Assembly (NCBI RefSeq): GCF_015706575.1
Contig: NW_024037072.1
Coordinates: forward strand, 2,919,001 to 2,983,000
Length of the DNA: 64,000 nt
Direction: 5' to 3'
DNA from: Patiria miniata
Lineage: Eukaryota; Echinodermata; Asteroidea; Valvatida; Asterinidae
A program made the translations under genes and the position numbers. The notes beneath the pieces were generated by a model. It did no database searches. It was not told where the DNA came from and saw only the letters and a program-made list of their open reading frames with translations. Within the stretch, counting starts at the first letter, position 1, and every line of letters begins with the position of its first letter. Shown piece by piece: positions 35,665 through 50,600 of the stretch.

Positions 35665-38600
35665 CTGGCAGATGAAAAAGGAAGGGAAACAATTCAGAAT
35701 ATCTTCAAAGACGGACTTTCAGAAACCTAGGAAGATCAAAATATCTATGGTGGCAAGTTTAAACCTCCCAATCCCCCTCTCCAAATTTTGCAAAAACGTA
35801 GGGTGGATTCATACCTCATGCAAATGAAATGTACAGGGAATTCAAAATCACAAAACGTCCAAAACAAAATTCACTGAGTTGGAATTATGTTCAACTTCGG
35901 CAAAATTCTCAGCACAAAATACACGACATGACATCACAAATTTGTGTCGAGTGTGAACTGTTCACACTCGTTTTCAGAATGCTAAACCCAACCTAGCCAG
36001 GGGATCATGGCTCTTGTGTCCCCAAGCAAGACACTTTGTTGTGATTCCTGCCAGGAGTTAATGAGGATAATGAGAGCAAACTTGGTAGATTAAGTTGATT
36101 GGAATGAGTGATATACCCAACACAGCATCATCGTGAAAGCAGTACATCGAACTCAAAGTATAAGAGTTTTCATTTGAAGTTTGGAAATTGTCAAGCCCCC
36201 CCAATTTACGTTTGAGGTTCCATTCACATAGGTTTTCTTTAATATTCATGTGGGATCAGAACTATGCCCTATGGTACGTAAACAATGGTAAAGGTCACGT
36301 TTTGATACCCTGATTCCAAAATAAAGTTGTGTTTAATGCAAAATAACTTTTTGAAAAGCAAGAAATGGCAATAAAAACAAACAAATTGTTGGAAATGAGG
36401 TCAGTGTGATAAAGGCTACAATTAATGTACTGATACAGTTAAACTGGACATGCATGAGACTGTAGGAATAAACTGATTACCAAGGTTAAGATATGTGGCA
36501 TGCTGGATGGTTGACAGCATGCAGGCTTCAAGATGGGGTTGAGTTTGATTAAGAAAAGTCAGGGGTTTAAAAAAAGAGAAATATTACATTATGGTGTCCT
36601 TTCGGAAGACTGAGGAACAAACACACACTCCACAAGTCAAGTAAGAATTACATTTACATGTACCTGTACACAGACTTATATTGCGGAATGCCAGTACGTG
36701 TTCTGTACACCCAATAACAGCCAGAGATTTTTAGTTTATACCTGAAACTGTAGGTCTTTCTAAAATCTTTTCAGTGGTACACCAAAAAACAAATGCGTAT
36801 TTTGTTTTTCATGTGCAGCCTCAAAGCAAAATGTTTAAAACCTACCTATAAAAACCTATATTTTCATTCTGCCTTACATTTTATAAATTGTTAAAGAAAA
36901 ATGTAAAAATCCATTTGATCCACAGTTTAATTATCCTAATGCCAAAATAACCACATTGTGAATAATGGGTAGTTTTCATGATCTCCTAGTCGTCTGACTT
37001 GCCTGTTGGAAACAAACTGGTTTTATGTAACTTTATCTAGTGTGGAGAATTTGAAGTAAGCCCTTTTTTCTGCTACCTCAAGCTTAAACCTATAAATGCC
37101 TATATTTTGGCTGGTGGAAGACATATACTTTGATTTTCAAAACCTATTTTAAAAAAAACTTGTATTGATGAAGAGGGGCACTGTGAGGGCAGGAAGTGTA
37201 GATTGAAAATCCTTCCATAGGTCATCCAAAATACGAAATTGGACATTTCAGGATGGCAAAATGAAACCAGCGACAAGCTTCAAATTTGTGATGAGTTTTG
37301 AAAAACAAAGCTGCATTGGCAAGCTCTGTTTTGCTTGAATGAATGAATGAATGAATGCTTTGAATAATAGGAACAGCCTTTACACATGGTAATGGCATGA
37401 AAAAAATGTGTATTTGGCAAATGCAGCTTTACTTATGTTCAATATACATGTACTAGAAGCAATTGAAAGAAAAGAACAAATGCCAAACAGATGATGCTGA
37501 AAACGATATGATTAAAAAAAAAATGCATACTGATGTTCAACACAGCACAGCACACAGGGATAAATTTTTTTGGGAGAGGAAGGCAGAAAAAAACTGCAAA
37601 TTCTGACTATGGGGGGAAAAACACCACAACTTGAGTCTGTCTTTGTCACTAGTTCCCCACCTGAAGTTGCCGCTGGAATAGCTGGGCGTCTAGCTGTAGC
37701 TCTTGCCTGAGTTCTGATATGATAGCTTGCCTCATCTAGCGTGGGAAAAAAGGGGAGGGGGTACAGACATCCGGCAGGTAAAAGGAGTTGAGAAAAACAC
37801 AGTGAGAATAAAAAAAATAAATAACAGCACACGCATGTAATGTTTATGGGCTACGTTTTCTTGGGGGTGGGGTGAATCTTTGCAATTTCAGCTGAATGGT
37901 TTGGGTTGTGGTTTACCTTGATTACTTTTGGGAGACGGCATCTATTTGGGTAAAAGTAAATAAATAAATAAATAAATGTTTTGTAAGATGCACTAAACCG
38001 AAATCTACTTAAGACTTAACTTGCCCCTTGCCCTAAGTAATCGATCCAAATAGGAAAGCTTTTGCATTAAACAAAAAAAAGCAAAAACCTCGGGTTAAAA
38101 AAACGCTTCCCTAGGAGCAAGAAAAACAAGCACTGGACAAAAGCCACGTTCGCATCGGACTAACTATTGTAAAAAGTTACTGTGAAGTTACTGTCAGTGT
38201 GCAATACCTATTAGACCTACATGTATACAAAATTGTTTGCAATTCTTAAAAATAAAGTGTCTGCAACCCAACCAAAATACTGAAGACAAAATCTTCATTA
38301 TCGACCAAAAATCAGCAGGTTTTGTTTTGCTTTGTTTTTTAGCTTTTGGGGGGGGGGGGGGGAGCTCACTCTAAACCTTCCAAGATCGTTCCTGAACTTG
38401 TAGAAAAAATGTGACATGTTTGAGGAATATTGTAACTGGGCAAATCAAACTGAAGATGTTGACGTTCCTCCTTAAAGACGCCCATAAAAGAAATAACATA
38501 CAGCTCATTTTAAGGCACTGTTTGGTGTGCCATAAGCAATGCACAGAGTGCACATCACACTAGAAAGGGCAAAATCCAAAGCTATTTGATGAGATAAAAC

Positions 38601-41600
38601 CACTTCAATTACCTAGCTGCTAGTGCAGGTGTAATTACACATATTACACAAGAGACTGGTACAAACAAATTACTAAAATACAGAGAAACCTAAATGAAAG
38701 TCCTGAATCCTAAAATTTTAATATGATTTTACACACCCCCTAGGGAGTAAGGGGTAATGAAAAGAAAAAGGAATGAAAATTGGAGAACTGCATTTCCAAA
38801 ACTCTAGTCATTATTCTTGCCGTTGTTAAGCAACAGAGAAAGGTCTTTAGATATTGGATAACCTTTGGTAAATGCTACGGAGGTTTGCCTAGATACTAAG
38901 CATTAGCTTATTACTGGCCACTCACACTTCACCTAGCAAACATACTGAACAAATACGGTTTGGACACTCCAATAAAAGGCACCTATCAAGAATGTAAATA
39001 AAGAAGAATATATCTTTACATTGTGTCCGAACCACAGGTTGAGTGCCGTGACTTGTGAAGGCACTGACATTAAGGGACTCATGTTAATTCAACTGCACAA
39101 TGCATAATTCTGCTCATTTTGTGTTTTATGATGTATTACGCAGCACAATCCTCAGGTCTGGACTAAAGTGCGTTGTCAGCAAATTGAAATGACAGTAAAT
39201 TTTTCATCCCTTTCCCTACATTTCTAAAAATTACTGAGACATACATGGACATTAAAACAGAGGTCCTTTGAAAATACTCTCTATGTAACCACGTTTGTGG
39301 TACGTTTTTAACGGTACTTTTTTTAACAACTAATTTGATTTTCTTCCTGTAGTAACAAAATATAATTGGTGGGTTGTTGTTTTTTGAGAAGCAGACTTCC
39401 TGGTCTTTTTCTGAGCCTTACGAGCTCTCAGTTTGAGATTCTCTACAAATGTTCTGATCTACAAACAAAAAAATTGATACAGACTAAATGGATAAGTGTC
39501 TAATTTTGTTAAACGCTTAAGACAACTACATGTTATTCAGTGCAGAGAATTCACTTGCGATGGATTTGTGCAAAAGAAAGACAGCGTTTTTTAGTGCAAG
39601 AGAAACAGAACAAAGTACCAAGATTCCTGATCAAGATTTGAAAGTTTTTTGTGACTGCTCTAACTAAAAGCATGGTCATGAACCCTTTGCACAGCTTTGC
39701 TAAGAGAGAGGCTGTAACTGCACAGTGCGGTGTTGTTTTGTAATATTTCAGTATTCGATTATTCAAATATTCACAATGTGGCAATCAAATTTTACGTGTG
39801 CCATACGCCAGGCTAAATTGAATGCATAAGTCGGAAATTAAATGGACTGCCAGTTGGGATTTGTGTGGCTTTGTCGAAAATTGACAATGAGCTTATTAAA
39901 AAACATTAAGGATATCATGTATCAATAATTCATGGTTTTTTTCTATGAGGTAGCTGACTACCCGCTTTTTGAAATATTTAAAGATCTCACAGAGGCTCTT
40001 AAGTCATGCGTATATTAAGTTACTGTCGGCCAAAATGTAGCATTTGACAAACTATAAAACGTTGCAACTTATATGATTTAAAGAGGTTGTGGAATGCTGA
40101 AAGTCGTTTTGTTTTTTATATTTTTTTATTGCAGAGTAGACCCATATATATCATAATGACAAACTCCCATTCTTTTGTAATGTGCGTTTATATGTTTATA
40201 AAACTGAAATTCATCGAGTAATTTGTTGGTCGGCGAGCGCATAATTGAAATCAACAGTTGTTGGGTTCTTCGTCAAATCAGAAAAATCGTGACATAATAA
40301 ACAGGACTCGTTTATACTATGCTGCATAGGGAGTCCTGTTTATTACGTCACGATTTACTATGTTTTGTTTGCTGCCCCAAACGACGACTTTTACACAAAT
40401 TGCACGTTCGGGTCGACACAGGACCTGAAAAACAGCTCTCAAAAGTACCTTTTGTATTCATTTCATGACAGAAACAATAGTCGTTTTTATTTCATCACAC
40501 CTTAGGCTACATATACCCGAAAAAAGACGGAAATGTCTTCGAGCATTCCACAACCTCTTTAAATAACAGCACAGACATTTCTCCTCATCTTTTTTTGTTT
40601 TGAATATCTGAATTCGAAAAATGCAATTGCGTGTTCGTTAGATGATAAAATATTCAAATATTCGAATAGTTGGCAAAGCCTCACAGAGCAAAGGGCACAC
40701 GTACAATCACAGTTCTGAGCTTCCTGCAATTTGTTAAAGACTATGCGGTATTTTGTACACATGCACACAAGCCAAAATTAGTCCAATCACCCGTGCAGAA
40801 TTGTTGGCAAAGTTTAGCAGGGAAAGTTTGTTTACGGTAATCATAGAGGACGGGGCTTCACCTCTGAGTTCATGCGTTCAGATGGACGCTAGTCCCACTT
40901 GACCTTTGACCCCTCGACCCCTCACCTCTTTGACGGCATTGTTCATCTCTCGCCGCGCCGTCTCCCGCTGGTGCTGTAGCTCCAGCCTGACGTCCATCAA
41001 TGCCTGCATCATCTCTCGCTTCTCACTGGTGCTGATGACCACATCTTCTTCCTCCTCTTCTTCCTCCTCCTGGTATGAGGACCCCAGGCTGCCAACGGCT
41101 GACAGATCCGGGACGGTGGAGGCCTCAGAGAGGCTGGTGTGGGAGTGGGTGGTCTCCAGATCTTGGAGCATGCGACGGAGGGAACGTTGCTCCTCTAAGA
41201 GGTTCACCATCTGCACATCACGGTAGCAAGAAGGCAGGATAAAGATGTGGAAAAGAAACACTTAACAAGTGAAATAATTCAGGGAAGTAGTCGAGTCAAT
41301 CACAAGTCCACCACAAGTCCAGTCACAAATAAATCACAAGTCCAGACACAAGTAAATCACAAGTCCAGTCACAAGTAACAGTGAATGAACATTAACAAAG
41401 GAATGCCTTTGCCAAAGCTCATTGGAATAGCTTGAAGGTTGAAGGTCCCTCTGGCTATCAAATCATCTCCATCACAACATTTAAGACAAACATAAAATCT
41501 CACCTGTACAAACAAGCTTACTCTCACAACACACAATCCTAACTTGGCTTTCTCCTCAAGCGCCATGAGCGCCTTTTTGTGGCGGATACCGGCGCTTTAC

Positions 41601-44600
41601 AAATATTCTTTATTATTATTATTATTATTATTAAATAGGAGTGGAGGACTTGTGATGGACTTGCAGGGACTTGTGATGGACTTGACTACATCCCTGGTGA
41701 AAAACATCTTGGCTATTTTCCCAATCTCAGCTTTGTCTTCGACTTTTCCTTGTGCTCTGGTTCCACAAACATTCCAAAGCCATTAATGTCCAAATCAAAT
41801 GGAAATACTCTTAACTAGGACCTGCAGGTTGTTGCAGGATTTGATGTTCTTGAATCAGAGGATGAACCTGAGCCGGAGTCTCCAGGTTAGAGACATTAAA
41901 TCTTCTGGAGCCAAAAATCGAAGATAAAGCAACCCCAATGTAGACTGTAAAATACCGATTATGACAGTGTCTAATTTGTTGCTGGTATTTTGGAAGTTTC
42001 AGTTGCAAAACCCCAAATCAGTCAATTTTTTTATTCAAAAACAGAGGACACCAGCTGCTTTTTTTTTTACACGACATATTGAATACATGAATTATACCCT
42101 CAAGTTATTGTTGCCCACAGAACAATCTCTCATTTTAGACTGGAAATGAGACTAACAGTCAGGCAGCCCCTTACCTCCTGAATGACCTCCAGATTGTCCT
42201 CAGATGCAGTTGCTAGGCTTTTCTCGAGCCCATCCTGAAACCAAAACAGAAATTTGTAGAATGATTTATTACACAATTTGATACTGGTACGCATTAGGGA
42301 TCGTCTGATGATACATAATGATTAAAATGTCACTGTCAATGTGTTTTGCTACATGGATTTTACTGAGGCCTCGCTTGTACATGTACATGTACATGAAAAT
42401 CATGTTCATTGTACATGTATCATGAAAAATAGTTTTAAAATTTTATAATTTTTTATTCCTGAGAAAATTCTCAATGTACATGTCTGTATTATTCAACCAA
42501 AAAAGACCTTACTCTGTAAAGAAACATCAACATGTACTGTAAATCAGTCATGATTGAAAAAGAAATATTTTTTTAGCTACAGTACTGATCTATTTTATTT
42601 CACTCGAACAACAGGTGCTTAGGCTTGAATTCATGAGGTGCCCTTATCAGGTGTGCCATACCTGATTTGGGGTTGATGGCCAAACTCCGATACCGGAGCT
42701 ACACATCCAACTGACAAAACCCAATTCATCCTGAAATTCACTTGTTACAGGTGGCCTAAGTTCCAATGAGCGTTTTTTTTTAATATAAATACAGCCGTCC
42801 CCCCCCCCCCCCCCCCCCCCCCGATGCCATGATCAATGCAGCACTGACAGCTACTTTCATCTAATAATCCGTGGATTTCATGTAATCCACTTCAGTCCCC
42901 TCTCTCTACATCGCAATCCGATCCATCACTGCCCACATTGTACCCGGCAGATTAGCCATTGTGGAGACAGAAATCTCACCAGACTCACATCTGCTCTTTA
43001 CAAAAGAAGCCTTCTGATTGAGTGTTTTGGATTTCCATGGCAAACAGACTGACAAATCTGTGTGACTTGTGTAAATCCAGACTGCACATATTAAAAAAAA
43101 AATCTTGTTGATCTTTCTTCTCTCTTTTATTAAAGGAGGGGCATTTTCCAGGGTCCACAGACCAAAGAAATACATAAAACTTTAGCACTGAACCGTACTG
43201 TACATGTACCTAACAATTAGTTCTTTTTAATTTGAATCAGTTTAAGATCTATTTTCACAAACTTTTTTTAAAGTGGTGGAAATCACCACTTTTTGTGTGT
43301 TGCTATCACACTGTGTGAGATCCGGTCAAATTTGACAAGAGAAAAAAAAGTCAGTCTTTATTTCTATTTCAAGGGTTTCTTACAAGACCATTTTTGCGCT
43401 TACTTTAAGCAGTTACTGGCAACTAGGGTTCTGCAGTTCCTTAGAGGGAAGCTCATTTGTTGGCATGATCAGCAGGGGTAATAACAAGTATAATGCAGAA
43501 AGTTCCTTCAAATTAGGTTTTGCCCTTCACCGACGTATAAACACTGTATACTCAGTGTGTTACCTCCTGAGTGAAAGTTGGAAGAAAATCACTCGGGTGG
43601 GACTCGAACCCACGACCTCCTGCTTTCTAGTGCAGATGTCTTACAACTCGACCACCGAGCTAACGGGATCAGAACGAGAAAGTTCCTTGATAAACCATTA
43701 ACTACGCTAACCTTTATTGCAGAAATTTCTGCTATAGTTAGCAATGATTTTTGCTTACAGTAAGCAGAACCATAAGATTGGGCCAAAGGCACGATCTCAT
43801 GCAGGAAACGTTGCTTAGCACCAAATAAGCTGAGCACTAGACAGTATCAATATCAATCCCATGACATTTTGGCCGGATCTTGCTAACAAAGTATTTTCTG
43901 TGTGTAACAAATATATGTATGTGCCCATCAACTCCATGGTACGGACTTCGTGCATAGGTAATCCCTCACTCAGTCACAAAGAGAGAGTTAAGGGGGAAGT
44001 TAAATGCATTTCTGCCGGATGTCTGGCACTATTATGCAAAGAAGACTTGAGGTTTGTGCACAACAGAATAAAATTGAAAATTCGGGCCATGGTTTTAGTT
44101 CAGCTCTTACCGGGAAGTTGGACCTTGTGACGGCTGTCCTCATCCGCTGAGCCAGCTGGCCTTCCATGACCTCCACCTCCTCCAACACCTGCCTGCGCAG
44201 ATCTCTGACAGATTCCAGCTCCGCCCTCTCACGCTCCGTCATGGCCCCGCCCCCAAACTCCTCCCCCTCCCCGTCCTCATCCAGGTGCCTGGCGTACAGA
44301 CGCTCGGCCAGGCTCTCTAACTCACACAGGTCCTGCTTGTACTTGAAGAGTGCTCTCTGGATGAGCTTCATGTCGTGGAGGTCGTCCTGCAAAAATGATG
44401 AGCAAGTCAGAAACAAAAATGATGATCCTCTTCAAACCCCAGAATTTCATAAACCTCATGTAATAAAAACCAAAAAATGGCAAAAAAAAAAAAAATCGGT
44501 CTCTGGTCAGACCAAAGTTCCGGAATTGATGTGGCGACGCGGCTTTTTTTTTTTTTTTTGCTTTCTTTTTTTTTTCTTAAAGCTTGGATTGTACAGACAA

Positions 44601-47600
44601 GGTGGGGTACTATTTTGCTTTTTTGGTGTCCTCATGTACATTGGTGTCCTCCATAATTTGCCTTGGTGCTCTCGATCATTTGCCTTGGTGCAATTTCCCA
44701 TTCCTTGGTGCTCTTTGGTAAAAAGAAATGGAGGAGGTGCGGCAATAGAGGGTGCTGTTGGAGCTACCGCGAAACATTTTGGAAAAAAAAGATTGACGCG
44801 CAAGATTAAAATCGACGCGCGCGCTGACCAGAGACCGACTTATTTTTTTTTTTGGCCTAACTGATGATTTTTTTAAACACGTTTTTCAAAAGAAAACATA
44901 TTTAGTATGCAACCCCATAATTAATTTCATTGCTGATATTCAATTAAAAAGACCAGAAGAGAAATTATTGAAAGACCGATATTCAGACCAGTATGTAGTC
45001 TGAGTGTTAATTCATATTGAAACCAATACTTTGGAATACTAAAGAATGTTTGAAGGGTTTGAGAAGGCACCAATGTGGCCCTTAAACCTACACCCCTCTA
45101 AGAAACCAAAAGCATGTGTTTTTTTTGTTTTCTTCAAGTATTCAGGTTTGCAAAAAAGAAGGGATGCTTACTGCCAAATGCCTAATTTGGAAACATTAGA
45201 TTACAGCTGACATAAAAATCCACCGAGGGCAGGCAACAAAATTCTGCCCGCAATGGCTTCCATACCTCCGGTTTGATTCTCCCTGCACTTTCCGTTGAAT
45301 ATTGAGTAACTTTTTTACACTTTTCTTTGGGACTCTGGTTCTCCAAAGCAAGTTCAAAGGAAGTCCGATATCGCTGAGGAGCCAGCTCAGCTTCGGGACA
45401 GTTGCATAGCTCTTCAGAATCTGGAACTCCGTCCTCATTTTCAGCACTGCTGCACGGAACCACAGAAACATCGATGACGAATGGCGTCGGCGACAAGTAA
45501 AGGCACACAGAAGATTCAACTAGCTCAGTTGGCGGAGAAGTTCTACATGTATCAATGTCTGATGAAGAATTAGAAATGACAGTTGTGTTTGCGAGGTGTG
45601 CTTCATCGTCTTCAGTGGATAAACTCAGACATGGTCCTGAGTGTTTATGGAATGGTTGATCAGCTATAGATGAGGAAATTTCCACAGTGCTCACAAATTG
45701 GTCTATAGCTTCAGGAGCTACCAATGTAGTCGGACATGACTTTGACGTAGTTCTTGATTCTGGCACAATGGCCTCCTCTCGGGGTGGGGTGATCTTCTCT
45801 TGAGCCTGGGGTTTTGGATGGCATCTTGGTGGGGAGGCTTCCTCCAGTAGCCTTCCCTGCTCCTGCAGAAGACTCTCAACGTGCTCCAAGTAGCGCATCT
45901 CCTCCTCCAAGTCCCCTACATCCCCGATGCTGTCCGCATTAGCCACCATGCTCACTGGCGTGTCTGTATCACTCACCAGGTCTGCGCATATCAACTCATC
46001 TGATCTAGTATCAGAAGGACACTCAACACAGTTGTGGATATCATTAGTCTCGGAGACATTTTTTGTGTCTGTACAATGGCCAGCTGAGTTTTGCTTCGGT
46101 ACTGAATGCTGGGTATCAGTCACACTGGAGTGTCTGGAATGTGCTGGCGTTTTCTCCTCATCCAGGCACGGAAGGGTCGGAACCATACTTATCTGGCTGG
46201 ATTTCCGTTTCAGGACTTTCAGATTCGATTTACAAGTACTACTCTCTTCCACAACTCCATTTTCAACCACTGCTGATGGTGTCTTAATATCCTCAAAGAA
46301 AGTATGAACCACATTAGTTCTATCCGTGTCTGATTCAGGCACTGATGGAGAAACTTCTTTAGAACGACCTAAGATTGCCTCCACAGACTCCATTATGCTT
46401 GGAATGTCCTCCAGCGGGAAGCAGTCAAAATTCACTGATTTCATCTTGGACAGTGCGGGTCTCCTTTTGGTGGAATTTCCAGCCTCTTCATCTTTGATGA
46501 GTTTCTTGGCCTCTGTGGCCTGTTTGATGTTCTCTTGCAGTGTAGTCAGGATTTCCACCACTGTCTTAGGGCCTGGAGAAACCTCCTGCTTTTCAGCCTC
46601 TGTTGGGTACGTCCCCGAGCGCTGACGCGGGACATGCAAGGTCCTAACCGGTAACGCGGGTCCGTCACCATCAAATGGCGAGTCCTCCAGGCTGGAGATG
46701 CTGATCCCACTAAAGGTGCTTCCCATCCGATCATAGCTGCTCCTGGACTCCCGGAACGACTTCCGCGACCGCGCAATCCTCTCCGCGTTGGATACGGTGG
46801 AGGACCGTTCTGATACCGAGTTCCCCTCCTCCTCAAAGACAGTGTCTGAGGCATCTTGGGCAGCCTCGTCTCGCTCAAAACTCTCCAGCACACCAAAGTC
46901 ATCAAAGCTGGTCTGGATGAGTTTGTTTCCCATTTCAGGCCGGCTGTTGTTGCCCTCCCCACTAACCCTCTGAGGAGAGCCATTGCGATCCTCAAGGCAG
47001 GGTGAATTGGAAGCAATCGTTGAGTCCATGACTTCATCGGCGAAGCCGCTGCTGTCTGACTGAGCACTGTCGGTGCGAACAAGAGGCTCTGGAAACAAAA
47101 AAAGTACAAGTAACAGAAAACAGTTGAGAGATACAAATACAGCTTCATTTACCGTTTGAAGGATCTAGCCGTGCTCGTGACTACAGCGCAACAGAGAAAG
47201 AAAATCAGGTTACAGATTTCCGGTTAAGTCAGACGTGGCAGGGCTTTCACTGGCTGCTTCCGATATCACCGGCCAGTCTTGCATTACTCTGTGTACCATG
47301 CAGGCATAGTATTTCACTAATGTGCAAACCCATCCAGTTTGCCCTATGTGTGCGTGTGACTCGTTAAAGGCTAAGGTGTCACAGCGCAAGAGAAACTGAT
47401 ATTCTCATTATCTATGGTGAGTTTTTGCAGGTACATGTACCATTAGTTGATGACAAATTTATCTAGGACCATGGTAAAAAGATTGGTACTTTGTGGAAAT
47501 TGTAGCTGAATGTCTTTGTTTATTTAACAAACATCACAAACACAAAAGACACTTGCTGATAAAACTGAAGCACAAAGATCAATATTGCTTTGAATGGGTC

Positions 47601-50600
47601 TCCATCAGTAAAACATGTTGTGGTTAAAAGGTAACACTTTCCCAAACTTGTAGAATCAGCATTGTCAATGTTTGAAACACTTTTTTAATCAAACCTCAAC
47701 GGCGAGAGTTACATTATGTAAATTCCCATTGAAAGTACATGTCTACTATCTGTTACCCAACCACGAGGGCGAATGGAACACTGCTATGAAGTGTGTCTGT
47801 GGCATATGGAACACAGACGCACTACATTTTTCATGTTCCATGAGGGCGAGTGGGATAATGAATTTATCTTCAAGACTCAAGCTAACTTGAAGCACAGTGA
47901 AGATGGAATACCCACACTACAGAAACTTTCCAACAGTTATCCTATGGAATAGCGAGATACCTGGAGTGCGATATGGACTGTGGTTTCGGGATAATACCAC
48001 ACTATTGTTGCCATGGATTGACAAATCAGGATCAGAAATTAACTTTGCTTGAAGATAAAAACGCAGATATGCATGTACGGTAGTACGCAAATCCACCTCT
48101 ACTGAATTTTAGCCATTTTATGGGGATTGTATCTGCTTAATATTGGTCTGATAACATAATCAAAATAGCCATTAAGCCAATATAACTGTAAGCTTCTTAA
48201 TGGAATTAATGCTTTTGAAATGCTGGCTTAATCTATCATTAAAGCATACAGTATATTAATGCACATGGATCACTCAAAACAACTTAATGTTTTGAAGACA
48301 AAAATGCCTGTAACATGTAATTCCCTTTGACGCATCAGTCAAAAGTATTTGTCACGACCCTCTCTCCCAGAACTACACGTTAACTCAAATTTTGCCAAGA
48401 AGCACTCACAGAGTATTGAGCCCGACACGAAGCCAGCACGATGCGCAGACACGATCCACAGATCAAGGGTTTCCCCTGGTACTAATGGCCTGCAGCTTCT
48501 GTGCGTAATGACCCAACGACGCTAAATGAGCCAGAGGATAAGCACTAATACAAAGTGATTCCGCATGCAGCCAGTGAGAGGTAGAGAAAAGGGAGAGGGT
48601 GGACAAGATCTGGACTGTGGCTTGGGAAGCACACACAACTATCACGGCCAAAACACATATATCGGTTGCCCGGCGAGAGCGCGCGTCGTGATTTAATCAT
48701 CTCCGTGACGGAAGACCAGCAAACCTGTAGAGAGAAGGGGGAAGCAGGGAGCGTTACCCTCTCTCTCTCCATCGAGGGATCACACGCATGCCGCATCACT
48801 AGCGCGGATTAAATGTCAGCGTATCCCCGAGTGATGAACTCAGACGCATCCCGCCATCCACCTTTGCTTGTTAGTATTTGCCACTTGTAAAGTACTCTTG
48901 TTCTCAAAGGAATCCTCCCTGCTATCCTTCCATTTCCAATTCTGTATCTTTTGACGAATTGTATACCAACTAAATATACATATATACAGCTTTTGCGCGT
49001 CCTTCGTTTAGTCACCTTTATGCACCTCATTGTCAGACATCAGGGAATATATTGTAAAGACACAACGTTGTAGAAAAAGAGGCAAGTTGAGTAAAGGATG
49101 AAAATGTCAACCTAACTCTGCAATTCTATTGTTTTGCATCTAAGATGAAATTCAGACATGCATGCAAAACTAAATAGGTTTTCTCGCTGATGTGTATGTA
49201 TGATGGAGTATAGAAATTAGTTTTATGCTCCAGCAATTTCTTTAATCAATGTACCAGTCATGTGAGTGAATCACAAAAATTCATATATCTACTTATCTAT
49301 GCCTAACATTTGATTAAAAAAAAGACATTCAAAACATCACTGTAATTGTGACTTCTACTTAATTTGAATTTTCATTTTCCAAACAACAGAACTGATTGCG
49401 TATAAAGTCACATTATGTCATGGGTATTTTCAGTTAAAATCTAGACATTGTCTATCTTCGAGATATTCAAATTAAGAAAAACAATGTTGGCGAGGGTTAC
49501 AAATTCATCTAGTGAATCTAAGCCCAGCTAGGCTCTTTCAAAAATTGATTTATCTTTTTATCCAAACGTATTTTCAATTTGTTTTTTTTTTTTCAAATAA
49601 AGCCTACATGTACGACTTTGGATGTCTGCATCCCTCTGGAAAAAGGTCTTTCATTTTGCTCACAAATGAACCCGCCCAGCGAGGGCTGAATTATTGTCTG
49701 GGAGCCAATAAAATGAATTTTGAGAAGAAATAATTCAATAACTAAATGTTGTTGAATTTTTTTCCTTCAAGGTCTCACTCAAAATTTACAAATTTACAAT
49801 AGCAATCCAAAAATGTAGCATACGGGTAACGCATCTTTTACAACTTAAAAGTTTTAAATTACCTGCTAGAAAAAAAAGGCACAATGAAGATTTTCCGAAA
49901 CTCAACCTACATAAACTTCTTAAAGTATTGAAGCGAATGTTTTGAGGACATTTGTTTTTATACGGTGGTATTTTTTTTTTTTTTTTCTTTCATTTTTTTT
50001 TCCTACAAATGCGAATCATGTACATGTAGATGTGTGCTGTCTGGAAAGTACAGTGTCTTCATGGTCGTACAATTTCTGTACTTTCTCCACTGAAACAGAT
50101 CCACAGACAAATTATGGGGTCATCCTGGTCCCCATGTGTTCAATGGGTAATTTTGTTAAGCATTTCATAACCCATCCCTACCGCTAGCTCAGTTGCTCTC
50201 TCTTTCAATTGATGAATTGCCTGCAACTTTCAAAAAGAAAACGTTGACGAGTTCATTAAGCGGGCTTAGAGAAACCAGCTGCACCCCACTTGACTTCAAT
50301 AACCAATTTGGAATATTCATTTCGATTGAGTGATCATCTTCGGTTGGGTTTTTGAAGAAAATAAAGACACATACATTTGCTACATGATGTTTCTCCTGTG
50401 AACGCGGCCTTCACAGTGGTTTGATGCTGGATAGAGTGGTAATTTCCCTGGCCTGACAATAACTGATCGACTTTGTTAGCTCAAAGTGCATCGATGCAAA
50501 TGTCAGGGGGACATTGACGCCAGGGACGAACTGAATTTCCTTTTACGTTTTGACTAGTAAACATAGTTTTTCTTTTATACAGGTTTGATTGCTTACATAA

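Noticed and set aside
43594..43667. Possible tRNA with a CTA (amber-reading) anticodon
   Set aside because: The anticodon loop has eight bases, the acceptor stem has a mismatch, and a second copy with a shared tail at 14165 shows it is a SINE head.
44166..44864. 232-codon plus-strand ORF
   Set aside because: It is antisense to the ITPRID coiled-coil exon and then runs through a MITE; the Ser/Arg-rich and Phe-run composition is that of a shadow frame.
46546..47148. 200-codon alternative frame on the minus strand overlapping the start of the large ITPRID exon
   Set aside because: It crosses the splice acceptor, has no family match, and the overlapping frame restores the EPLVRTDSAQSDSSGF motif. 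Long open shadow frames are expected opposite GC-rich coding sequence.
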